A stretch of DNA of 64,000 bases from Halobaculum sp. MBLA0143 (GTDB lineage Archaea; Halobacteriota; Halobacteria; Halobacteriales; Haloferacaceae), in NCBI RefSeq assembly GCF_041361465.1, contig NZ_JBGKAC010000001.1, positions 310,001 through 374,000 of the forward strand, written 5' to 3'. Both the position numbers and the translations under genes were made by a program. Below are positions 57,027 to 64,000 of the stretch, piece by piece. Each line of letters opens with the position of its first letter. Within the stretch, counting starts at the first letter, position 1. The notes beneath the pieces were generated by a model. That model saw only the letters and a program-made list of their open reading frames with translations. It did not search any database and had not been told where the DNA came from.

Positions 57027-59546
57027 TCAGCGTTCCGTCCCGTCGACGCGGACCACGACGGCCGTCTCCAGAATACGGTCGTCGGCTGCTGCCTCGTGGA
57101 CAGAGTCGTCGGCTGCCGTCTCGTGAACTGCGTCCGCGTCGACCTCCGTCCCCCCGCGCACGACCCGGACCGCCGGCACCGTCTCGACACCCTCCAAGAG
57201 CACTCGGTACGTCCGGTCGGTCCCCGCGGGCAGCCGGACGACGGTCTCGCCGTCGGCGACGGTCACCTCGGCCGTCTGTCGTCGGCCGTCGACGACCCAC
57301 GCACCCGACGCCGCCCCGTCGTCGTCCGGGAACGCCCGGAGCGTGAGCGGGTCGGCGTCGCAGGCCCCGACGTGCGGACCGGGTGTCTGCTCGGCGACGA
57401 GCGAGCCGACGGCCCACAACACCGGCAGTTCGCTCCGCGGGGACGACAGCCGGCAGCGCGTCGGTCCGTCGACCCGTTCGCCCGTCCAGTGGTCGACCCA
57501 GACGCCGTCCGGGAGGTGGACCGTCAGCGGCTCTCCGGGTGCGGTGTCCGGCCGGACGAACAGACTGTCGCCCACGAGGTGGCCCAGCGACTCCACGGGC
57601 ACGTCCGCGTCCGGGCGGGCGACGTGTGTCGGCCGCAACAGCGGGAGCCCGGTCTCGCTCGCCAGCCGGGCGTGGTGTGTCAGATACGGCAGCAGTCGGT
57701 AGCGCAGCCGGGCGTACTCCCGGACGGTCGCCGCGATGTCGTCGCCGAACGCCCACGGCTCCCGCGGGCTCTTCCCGTGGAACCGTGGGTGTGACAGCGC
57801 CAGCAGCCCCCACTGCGCCCACCGGCGGTAGAGGTCCGGCGACGGGGTCGGCTTGTAGCCGCCGATGTCGCAGCTCCAGAACGGCACGCCGGAGGCGGCC
57901 AGGCTCAGCCCCCCGCGGACGCTGGCGACGAACCCGGCCTCCGTCGCGGTCGCGTCCCCGCCCCAGTGGACGGGGTACTCCTGTGCGCCGGCCCAGCCGG
58001 ACCGCGACCACAGCAACGGTGTCTGCTCGCCCTCGCTGCCGTCGCCAGTGTCGCTGCCGTCGCCAGTGTCGCTGCCGTCGCCAGTGTCGCTGCCGTCGCC
58101 AGTGTCACTGCTGTCGCCAGTGTCACTGCTGTCGCCAGTGTCACTGCTGTCGTCGCCCTCGTCGAACGCCCCCGCGACGGCCCGTTGGTACGCCACCGGG
58201 TAGTCGTTGTGCGCCGCCCGTCCGGTCCGGCCGTCACTCACGACGGCCTCCGGCGGGAGGTACTCTCCGAAGTCGGTCTTGAACACGTCGACACCCTGGG
58301 CCAGCAGCCGACGGTGACGCTCCCGCCACCACTCGACGGCGTCCGGGTCGGTGAAGTCCACCACGCCCGCTCGGGTGTCCGACCGACTCGGTCGCCGGAC
58401 GACCAACGGTCGACCGTTGCCGTCCTCGGCCAGGTAGCCCTCGTCGTGCGCCTCGGCGAACGTCTCCGTCCCGACCTTCGGGTAGGGGTACTCCCAGACG
58501 GAGACGTGGAAGCCGTCGTCCGCGAGGTCCGCGAGGAGCCCCTCCGGGTCCGGGAACGCCTCGCGGTCCCACGTCAGGTCCATCGCGTCCGTGTCCATCC
58601 ACCCCGGGTCGAGGTGGAGCAGGTCCGCGGGGGTCCCGGTGTCGCGCAGTCGGTCGGCGACCGCCCGCACCTCCGCGGCCGACTCGTAGCTGTTGCGCGA
58701 CCACCAGACCCCGAGCGACCACTCCGGCACCCGCGGCGGGCGACCGGTGAGCGCGGTGTACCGCTCCAGCACCGTCTCCGGGTCACCCCGGAACACGACC
58801 GCGGTGAGGCTGCTGTCGGCGACCGCCAGCCGGGTCGTCCCCGGAGCGGTCGCGCCGAAGTCGAAGGTCGCGTCGGCGGTCGTGTCGAGGAACACCCCGT
58901 AGCCACGGTCCGAGAGGTACATCGGTACCGGGAAGTACGTCTCCCGGCTGCCGGTGCCGTTGGGCTGAGACACCCGGGCCTCGATCCGGTCGCCGCGGTG
59001 GCAGACGCCGCCGAACTGCTCGCCCAGCCCGAACGGGCGCTCGTCGGGCGGCAGCCGCACGGACAGCCCGGTCTCCGTCACCGTCAGCGGCCAGCCCCCC
59101 CGCTCGGACTCGGTGAACCCCGTCGGCGGCACGACCGGCCGCTCGCGGCTGTCCGTCTGACTCCCGGTCGACAGCAGCGTCGTGTCGCGCGTCTCGTCAC
59201 GGACGGTCAGGCTCGCGGCCTCGCAATCGAGGGTCACGCCGAGCCCGTCCGTCCGGGCCCGGACCGCGCCGTCGGTCTCGTCGACCCGGAGGCTCGTCGG
59301 CTCGCGGAGCGTGTCGTACGACAGTCCGAGCGGAGAGTCGCCGGCCGGCACCGCCTCCGGGTCCGGCGACAGCTGGACGCGGACGGCGTCTTCGGACAGG
59401 AACTCGACGGCCAGTCGCGGACGACGGCCGTCCGACAGCTCCGCGGGCGGACCGGCGCCGGAGACGCCCCGGGTGGTCGTCCGACAGTCGACGGTGTCGC
59501 CGTCGCGGTCCCACTCCGTCACCGCCGCGAGTCCGACGTGTGTCAC
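57027..59546 (-). CDS. Glycoside hydrolase family 31 enzyme
   Basis: An 839-residue retaining alpha-glycosidase. The nucleophile is D425 in VFKTDFGE, the acid/base D531 in SGWAGAQEYPVHWGGD; both motifs match the YicI-like alpha-xylosidase branch rather than classical alpha-glucosidase. An N-terminal beta domain (1-270) precedes the barrel and beta domains follow. An insertion at about 463-508, an acidic (DSSDTG/DGSDTG) repeat, separates the two catalytic residues by 106 residues against about 66 in YicI. GTG at 59546 has ACTTATCTC about 25 nt upstream. Operon with the sulfatase suggests use of sulfated or xylose-containing glycans. Confidence 0.9.
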   Translation of the reverse strand: MTHVGLAAVTEWDRDGDTVDCRTTTRGVSGAGPPAELSDGRRPRLAVEFLSEDAVRVQLSPDPEAVPAGDSPLGLSYDTLREPTSLRVDETDGAVRARTDGLGVTLDCEAASLTVRDETRDTTLLSTGSQTDSRERPVVPPTGFTESERGGWPLTVTETGLSVRLPPDERPFGLGEQFGGVCHRGDRIEARVSQPNGTGSRETYFPVPMYLSDRGYGVFLDTTADATFDFGATAPGTTRLAVADSSLTAVVFRGDPETVLERYTALTGRPPRVPEWSLGVWWSRNSYESAAEVRAVADRLRDTGTPADLLHLDPGWMDTDAMDLTWDREAFPDPEGLLADLADDGFHVSVWEYPYPKVGTETFAEAHDEGYLAEDGNGRPLVVRRPSRSDTRAGVVDFTDPDAVEWWRERHRRLLAQGVDVFKTDFGEYLPPEAVVSDGRTGRAAHNDYPVAYQRAVAGAFDEGDDSSDTGDSSDTGDSSDTGDGSDTGDGSDTGDGSDTGDGSEGEQTPLLWSRSGWAGAQEYPVHWGGDATATEAGFVASVRGGLSLAASGVPFWSCDIGGYKPTPSPDLYRRWAQWGLLALSHPRFHGKSPREPWAFGDDIAATVREYARLRYRLLPYLTHHARLASETGLPLLRPTHVARPDADVPVESLGHLVGDSLFVRPDTAPGEPLTVHLPDGVWVDHWTGERVDGPTRCRLSSPRSELPVLWAVGSLVAEQTPGPHVGACDADPLTLRAFPDDDGAASGAWVVDGRRQTAEVTVADGETVVRLPAGTDRTYRVLLEGVETVPAVRVVRGGTEVDADAVHETAADDSVHEAAADDRILETAVVVRVDGTER
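58035..58142. repeat. 18-bp tandem repeat, six copies, inside the GH31 gene
   Basis: Six consecutive 18-bp units (four GCTGCC-type then two ACTGCT-type) on the plus strand, encoding DGSDTG and DSSDTG hexapeptides on the minus strand. The unit keeps the reading frame. Adjacent bases to 58160 hold a degenerate copy. Confidence 0.92.
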
Positions 59547-59621
59547 GCCCGGCCGTCGGGCCGACGGGGAGATAAGTCCCGCGTCGCCGTCGGCGAAGTC
59601 GTCTCACCCGGTGACGGTCGA

Positions 59622-59685
59622 GCCCCGCGCGTTCGGCGACAGCCAGGTGAGGCCGACGGCGACGATATCTAGGTCGCCGCCCCTA
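59622..59685 (+). pseudogene. Relic fragment of the small gene at 61060-61317
   Basis: This stretch is about 80% identical to 61156-61219, with a perfect 22-base core (GCGTTCGGCGACAGCCAGGTGA). In frame it reads HPVTVEPRAFGDSQVRPTAT, against HPETVDARAFGDSQVKLTAT in the intact gene. There is no start or stop to make a gene. It marks one edge of the low-GC insert that carries the secreted-protein gene. Confidence 0.6.
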
Positions 59686-59837
59686 CCAGTGTCCAAGCTT
59701 CAATTTCTAGAACAAATAAAGTAATCGATGTCTGAAATTCGAACGTTGGGGATCTTCACCGGGAAGACGATCCATTCCGAAAAGAACTTATTAGCTACTG
59801 GCTGACGTAGGTTTACCCCAGATAAAAATATCCAGCG

Positions 59838-60950
59838 ATGAAAAAAGACAGAGTTCTGTCGAAACGCCGTCGTTTCATCCGTGCTGTCGGGGGAACAGCA
59901 GCAGTCGCTTCGATGCCGGCTAACGTGGCTGGGAGAGTAGCGTCCAGCGGCCCGCCGAGCGTGACGGTGAGCATCCGGAGAAGTCGAGAGAACCCGATGT
60001 CGTTGAGACAGGCGAACGCGCGTCTGAAGGCGGCAGTCTCCCGGTTCCGCGACGAGGCGGGCTTCGAGAGAGGAATCGGGTACTCTCAGGAGGACACCTC
60101 CGAGGCGAGAGACGTGTACGCACTGACCGTCCACGTCGACGAGGAGGGTCGTCCTGCATCGTACGTCGGATCTGTCCACAGTGGACCGGAGGCGACAGCG
60201 GGTGACGACCCCGAGGTGATCGAGCGGCTCCACCGGAGAGCCGACGAGTTCGAGGCTCGTGTGACGGACTCGATCACGAACGTCAGTCGGCTTGCAGGTG
60301 GCGACTCGGGCCCGATCGCCACCGCGTCTCCGAGCCCCGAGTGGCGAGTGTTCGAGTCACCACAGAGGGATACGGTATCAGACTGGGGGGTGCTCCAGAC
60401 GAACACGGACATCGGGAGCTACGTCTACAACGACGACGACGAAGCGAAAACCTACCACTTCGGGACGTTCACCTCTCACCTCAACAGCCCGGGAGTCCAG
60501 GAGTACGGCAACAACTACCACCAGAACGAGGGGAGAGTCGAACACGACTACGACACTGGACTCTCTGTCGATCTCAGCCGCTACGCCCCGAGTTCGAACA
60601 AGACGAGCGACTACTCCTACAGCGGGTCGATTTCGGCCGGCGTCTCTGGGGCAGATCTGACGGTCGGGGCGTCGTACGATCCAACTAACGTGTCCCGCTT
60701 CGACGAGTCCAAGCTCACCGAAGACCGCGCTGTCTGGGACTGGGAGTACAACAACAAACTACTGTGGGACGGTGCGACAGAAGAAGCGGACACGTTCGGG
60801 CCGTCGTCACTGGGCTACACCACAACCACGCCGGAACAGAACGACCTGATCGTCACTATCGACCGGTCGGCAGACTGGTTCGACCCGAGGCGGGGAGAAC
60901 GCAGTCCGAACCTGTCTTCGGTCACGCTCGTCAGGTACGACACGCCCTGA
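59838..60950 (+). CDS. Tat-exported protein of unknown function
   Basis: A 370-residue secreted protein. Residues 9-36 form a Tat signal (KRRRFIRAVGGTAAVASMPA). The middle has short helices (NARLKAAVSRFRDEAGFERG) and the last 200 residues look beta-rich with many Tyr/Thr/Ser (GSISAGVSGADLTVGASYDP, YTTTTPEQNDLIVTIDRS), which could be a binding or pore-type domain; no family recognised. The gene and its promoter (59700-59837, with AT-rich runs such as GATAAAAATATCC) are AT-richer than the flanks, and it is bordered by a partial duplication, so it was probably gained recently. Confidence 0.75.
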   Translation: MKKDRVLSKRRRFIRAVGGTAAVASMPANVAGRVASSGPPSVTVSIRRSRENPMSLRQANARLKAAVSRFRDEAGFERGIGYSQEDTSEARDVYALTVHVDEEGRPASYVGSVHSGPEATAGDDPEVIERLHRRADEFEARVTDSITNVSRLAGGDSGPIATASPSPEWRVFESPQRDTVSDWGVLQTNTDIGSYVYNDDDEAKTYHFGTFTSHLNSPGVQEYGNNYHQNEGRVEHDYDTGLSVDLSRYAPSSNKTSDYSYSGSISAGVSGADLTVGASYDPTNVSRFDESKLTEDRAVWDWEYNNKLLWDGATEEADTFGPSSLGYTTTTPEQNDLIVTIDRSADWFDPRRGERSPNLSSVTLVRYDTP

Positions 60951-61059
60951 CGACAGGCGCAGGCTGCCAAACAACGACACAACCGCATCGGCACTCCTCC
61001 TGTACGCCGGGTGGACGACAGCCGATGCAGTCAACCCCGCGGGCGCCCCACCCTCGGGC

Positions 61060-61317
61060 GTGCTCGCACTCGACATCGAGAACTTCCTCGTGGAGATCGA
61101 CGACGGCAGCGTGAAGAACGTCGGCCCGCAGACGAAGTCGGCGACTGCGAAGCTGTTCCACCCGGAGACCGTAGACGCCCGGGCGTTCGGCGACAGCCAG
61201 GTGAAGCTGACGGCGACGGACGACGACGGCAACGAGGTTCAGATCGCCGTCTCCCCGGCGCAGGCGGCGGCGCTCGCCGAGCAACTGCGGGACCTGGAAG
61301 CGACTGCCTACGACTAA
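61060..61317 (+). CDS. Small haloarchaeal protein of unknown function
   Basis: An 85-residue acidic protein: LALDIENFLVEIDDGSVKNVG, TKSATAKLFHPETVDARAFGDSQVKLTATDDDGNEVQIAVSPAQAAALAEQLRDLEATAYD. The beta-strand pattern followed by a helix suggests a small alpha/beta fold, no motif recognised. A relic of a paralogue lies at 59622-59685. Start GTG at 61060. It ends with a 4-nt stop overlap with the DUF1648 gene on the other strand. Confidence 0.75.
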   Translation: MLALDIENFLVEIDDGSVKNVGPQTKSATAKLFHPETVDARAFGDSQVKLTATDDDGNEVQIAVSPAQAAALAEQLRDLEATAYD

Positions 61318-61739
61318 CCCCGGACGAATCGCGGGATACCACGGTACTGGACGTAGACGAGGGCCCCGGCGACGACGACGATCGGCCCGACCGCAGCCGT
61401 CACGTCCACCTGAACCCCGAGGTTCCACAGCAGGACGATCCCGTGGACGTACGTCAGCGTCACGCCGGTGAACAGGATCCCGAGCGACGTGACAGTCGGG
61501 TCCGCGGGGTTCCGTTCGAAGAGCCAGACGAAGCCGATCACCGCGAGCCCGAGCGCAGGCACCAACAGGACGCCTCGGAGTTTCGAGACGAACTGGTCCG
61601 GGCCAGCCGGGCCGAAGTGGATCGCCATCTCTGCCGGCAGCGCCGGCCAGGCGACGAGCCCCGCCAGCCCGCCGACGAGGACGAGTCCGCCCGCCAGGAG
61701 ACTGGCCGTGCGGACGGTGAGGGTGTCGAGGAGCCTCAT
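61314..61739 (-). CDS. DUF1648 domain membrane protein (SdpI-like)
   Basis: A 141-residue membrane protein with four spans. The segment GLVAWPALPAEMAIHFGPAGPDQFVSKLRGVLLVPALGLAV is the DUF1648 pattern (PxHF with the following glycine/lysine), as in SdpI/YfhO-type immunity and signalling proteins. The C-terminus is FVRG. In Bacillus, SdpI protects against the SdpC toxin; nothing similar is adjacent here. ATG at 61739. Confidence 0.82.
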   Translation of the reverse strand: MRLLDTLTVRTASLLAGGLVLVGGLAGLVAWPALPAEMAIHFGPAGPDQFVSKLRGVLLVPALGLAVIGFVWLFERNPADPTVTSLGILFTGVTLTYVHGIVLLWNLGVQVDVTAAVGPIVVVAGALVYVQYRGIPRFVRG

Positions 61740-61835
61740 ACGAGACCGGACGCGGGTTCGACTGTTCAACGTTTCGGCGGCTCTCTGCGCCCGAGACCGA
61801 CGGGCTCTTGCGGTCGACACGTCTCGTATCCGGCG

Positions 61836-62750
61836 ATGGAGACAGCCACACAGCGGGACCCTCCGACGGACGCGGAGCTGCTGTCCGTGCCGGCGTCGTC
61901 CGAGCGGATCGCCGGCGACGGCGTCGACCTCCACGTCGTCACCGCGGGCGACCCGGAGGACCCGCCGGTCGTCCTGTTGCACGGCTTCCCGGACTTCTGG
62001 TACGGCTGGCGCGAACAGGTACCGGCGCTCGTGGACGCGGGCTACCGCGTGGTCGCCCCGGACCAGCGCGGCTACAACCTGAGTGACGCGCCCGAGGCCG
62101 TCCGCGACTACCGGATCGACCGACTCGTCGCCGACGCTGCGGCGGTGGTCCGGTCCACCGGCCGTGAGTCGGCGCACGTCGTCGGTCACGACTGGGGGGC
62201 GATGGTCGCCTGGAGTCTGGCGCTGCGGCGGCCGTCGCTCGTCGATCGATTGGGGATCGTCAACGTCCCACACCCGACCGTGTTCGGCCGGACGCTGCGG
62301 TCGAACCCCCGGCAGATCCTCCGGTCGACGTACGCCTTCGGGATGCAGCTCCCCCGGCTGCCGGAGTGGGCGCTGTCGCGCAACGACGGTGACCTCCTGG
62401 CGAGCACACTGGAGTCGACCGCCCGGCCGGGGACGTTCTCGGCGGCGGAGCTCCGGCGCTACCGCGCCGCCTGGGACCACCCGGGTGTCGTCCGCGGGAT
62501 GGTCAACTGGTACCGAGCCGCCGGCCGCTACGGCATCAGACCGCCGGTCGACCGGGTCGAACCCTCGACGCTCGTCGTCTGGGGCGAGGAAGACGACGCG
62601 CTCGTGCCGGAGATGGCCGGCGAGAGCGTCGAGTTCTGTGTCGACGGCCGACTCGAACGGTTCCCGAACGCTTCACACTGGGTCCACCTGGAACGCCCGG
62701 ACACGGTCTCCGACCTGCTGGTCGACCACCTCGACGCCGCGGGCGACTGA
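61836..62750 (+). CDS. Alpha/beta hydrolase, epoxide-hydrolase-like
   Basis: A 304-residue hydrolase. It has the oxyanion segment VVLLHGFPDFWYGWREQ, the cap-domain VPHPTVFGRTLRSNPRQIL, the nucleophile Asp in VVGHDWGAMVAWSLAL (GHDWGA), and a catalytic His in FPNASHWVHLERP; the charge-relay acid is probably in VVWGEEDDALVP. The D nucleophile identifies the epoxide hydrolase/haloalkane dehalogenase group rather than Ser esterases. Which substrate is used is unknown. Confidence 0.87.
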   Translation: METATQRDPPTDAELLSVPASSERIAGDGVDLHVVTAGDPEDPPVVLLHGFPDFWYGWREQVPALVDAGYRVVAPDQRGYNLSDAPEAVRDYRIDRLVADAAAVVRSTGRESAHVVGHDWGAMVAWSLALRRPSLVDRLGIVNVPHPTVFGRTLRSNPRQILRSTYAFGMQLPRLPEWALSRNDGDLLASTLESTARPGTFSAAELRRYRAAWDHPGVVRGMVNWYRAAGRYGIRPPVDRVEPSTLVVWGEEDDALVPEMAGESVEFCVDGRLERFPNASHWVHLERPDTVSDLLVDHLDAAGD

Positions 62751-62845
62751 CGGGAGCCGAGCATAAATTCAAAGACGATTATCACGTTCGAGTATCACGA
62801 CGACAGCCTCTTTCCCGGGATCCCGTGACTGCGTCACAGGTACTC

Positions 62846-64000
62846 ATGGAGTTGGATCCACGTGACAGCTACGGGGGGAAGGTGGTCGTCGGTTTCCTGT
62901 TGATAGTTCTCGTCGGCGGTGGGGTCGGGGGTGTGCTCGTGACGGACATCCAGTCGGAGATCAGAGGCGACAAGCTCGCGGCGCTGACGGCGGAGTCGGA
63001 CCTCCAGGAGGACACCGTCTCGACGCTGCTGGGGAACCTCCGCGAACGGACGCTGTCGTTGTCCGGCACGGTCGTCTCCGTGAGACGGCAGGCGACAGAC
63101 GAGACGGCCGTGGAGGGGACGCTCCGGCGGGAGTTCGAACGGCGCGTGGAGCGGTCGAACGCGACGAGCGTGGTCGCTCTCGCGGACGGCGACACCGGTG
63201 AGATCCTCGTCTCCTCGGAGTCGGACTTGGAGGGGGTGTCGGCGGCGATCGTGGGGTACGACGTCCCAGAGAACCTCACCGCCGGTGAGACGGTTCTCCG
63301 GGTGTCGATCGACGGCGGCACGGAGTCGTGGATCGTCTACACCCGAACGAGCGACGGCGACGTGTTGCTCCACGTCACGCCGTTGTCGTTCGCGGAGGCG
63401 GAGCTGGAGGGGGTGCTGGACGCCAGTCGGACGCGGATCGTGGACGACCGTGGCCGAGTCGTGTACGACTCCGTCGACGAGGAGCTCGTCGGCACGCAAC
63501 ACGTCGCCGGCGAGGGAGTCGACTCCCCGGCGGTCGCCGCGGGGCTGGCACGGGGGAGCGAGACCGGGACCCGCACCGTCGACGGCGACCGGACCCCGTT
63601 GAACGGGACCGCCGTCGCGGCGTACGACGGCGTCGCCGGCGTCGACTGGACGGTCGTCTCCTACACCCAACCGGGGGCGTTGTTCTCCACCGTCCAGTTG
63701 CTGTGGCGTGACCTGTTGATCCTGTTGACCGTCGTCGGCGTGTTGCTCGCCGGCTACGGCCTCACCGTCGAACGACCGACCGCCCGTCGGATGACGGAGC
63801 TCCGGGGAGTCGTGGAGCGACTCCGAGACGGCGAGCTGGACGAGCCGGTCGAACGGACCCGTCGTGACGAACTGGGTGACCTCGCGGCCGGGCTCGACAC
63901 GATGCGGGAGAACCTCGCGGCCGAGATCGACCGCGCCCGGACGGCCCGCACGGAGGCGGAGACCGCCCGCGAGGAGGCGGAGGCGTTGTCCGACCGCCTC
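62846..64000 (+). CDS. Methyl-accepting-type transducer, N-terminal part
   Basis: 385 residues are present and the frame is open at the window end. A TM span (VVVGFLLIVLVGGGVGGVLV, 14-33) is followed by a ~230-residue outer Cache-like sensor domain, a second span (WRDLLILLTVVGVLLAGYGLTVE, near 288-310), a HAMP linker (RPTARRMTELRGVVERLRDGELDEPVERTRRDELGDLAAG) and the start of a coiled-coil. This is the lay-out of haloarchaeal Htr transducers. Whether the missing part is an MCP signalling domain or a histidine kinase cannot be seen. Confidence 0.88.
   Translation, partial: MELDPRDSYGGKVVVGFLLIVLVGGGVGGVLVTDIQSEIRGDKLAALTAESDLQEDTVSTLLGNLRERTLSLSGTVVSVRRQATDETAVEGTLRREFERRVERSNATSVVALADGDTGEILVSSESDLEGVSAAIVGYDVPENLTAGETVLRVSIDGGTESWIVYTRTSDGDVLLHVTPLSFAEAELEGVLDASRTRIVDDRGRVVYDSVDEELVGTQHVAGEGVDSPAVAAGLARGSETGTRTVDGDRTPLNGTAVAAYDGVAGVDWTVVSYTQPGALFSTVQLLWRDLLILLTVVGVLLAGYGLTVERPTARRMTELRGVVERLRDGELDEPVERTRRDELGDLAAGLDTMRENLAAEIDRARTARTEAETAREEAEALSDRL

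Noticed and set aside
58035-58142. CRISPR-like repeats in the GH31 gene
   Set aside because: Units are contiguous without spacers and in frame with the coding sequence.
59700-60950. Insertion sequence or provirus carrying the secreted-protein gene
   Set aside because: No transposase, integrase, terminal inverted repeats or tRNA target are visible.

Overview
The window is haloarchaeal chromosome (class Halobacteria). Evidence: very high G+C; strongly acidic proteins; many genes with a TATA-like box about 25-28 nt before the start codon and no leader; and archaeal or haloarchaeal markers (FtsZ2 with CdrS/CdrL, PAN, prefoldin beta, Tfx, TRAM protein, pyruvoyl arginine decarboxylase, archaeal RNase P RNA, a halocin C8-like precursor). 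I cannot name the genus. Most of it is core chromosome with short accessory patches; I see no insertion sequence, integrase, tRNA, rRNA or CRISPR array.

Layout. 0-2.9 kb: end of a TrkA_C protein, then the minus-strand cell-division block cdrL-cdrS-ftsZ2 and a zinc-ribbon protein. 2.9-8.3 kb: DUF1028 protein, a 4-TM membrane gene, PIN/KH ATPase, KDPG-type aldolase, riboflavin synthase. 8.3-10.7 kb: an unexplained 430-base gap, zinc-finger microprotein, prefoldin beta, DUF3194, and a PAS histidine kinase behind a leaderless 18-codon ORF. 10.8-15.9 kb: tetrapyrrole genes hemC-cobA-hemD and hemL. 16-19.3 kb: metallo-deacylase, membrane protein, TrpD2-like enzyme. 19.4-21.4 kb: halocin C8-like precursor, membrane protein, regulator. 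21.5-25.8 kb: fused siroheme decarboxylase, Lrp regulator with aminotransferase, acyl-CoA dehydrogenase. 25.8-31.4 kb: palindrome cluster, uvrC, nicotinate phosphoribosyltransferase, AMMECR1, RNase P RNA, azlCD. 31.4-44.7 kb: mixed metabolism and redox genes (amine-oxidase-type FAD enzyme, threonine-synthase-like enzyme, Tfx, PiT transporter, CBS/CorC protein, glutaredoxin with cysteine-free peroxiredoxin fold, M23 peptidase, Sua5, heme peroxidase, orphan Cas4-like protein). 44.8-55.5 kb: DUF2070, CDF transporter, phosphodiesterase, pdaD, pan, pepF, TrkA-type regulator between two stand-alone RAM domains, dihydrofolate reductase. 55.6-64 kb: sulfatase and GH31 glycosidase operon, an AT-richer secreted-protein insert, epoxide-hydrolase-like protein, and the start of a transducer.

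How genes work together. HemL, HemC, HemD and SUMT lead from glutamate-1-semialdehyde to precorrin-2, and the AhbA/B fusion acts on siroheme, so the window holds several steps of the siroheme-based archaeal heme route. CdrL, CdrS and FtsZ2 form a regulator-target unit with repeated GTAAGAC boxes at the promoter. PAN, PepF and the Trk-type genes are housekeeping. The least explained parts are the halocin locus, the GTAAGAC array, the upstream ORF of the histidine kinase, the 8.3-8.7 kb gap, two genes that need frameshifts, and the low-GC insert at 59.7-60.9 kb flanked by a partial duplication of a neighbouring gene.
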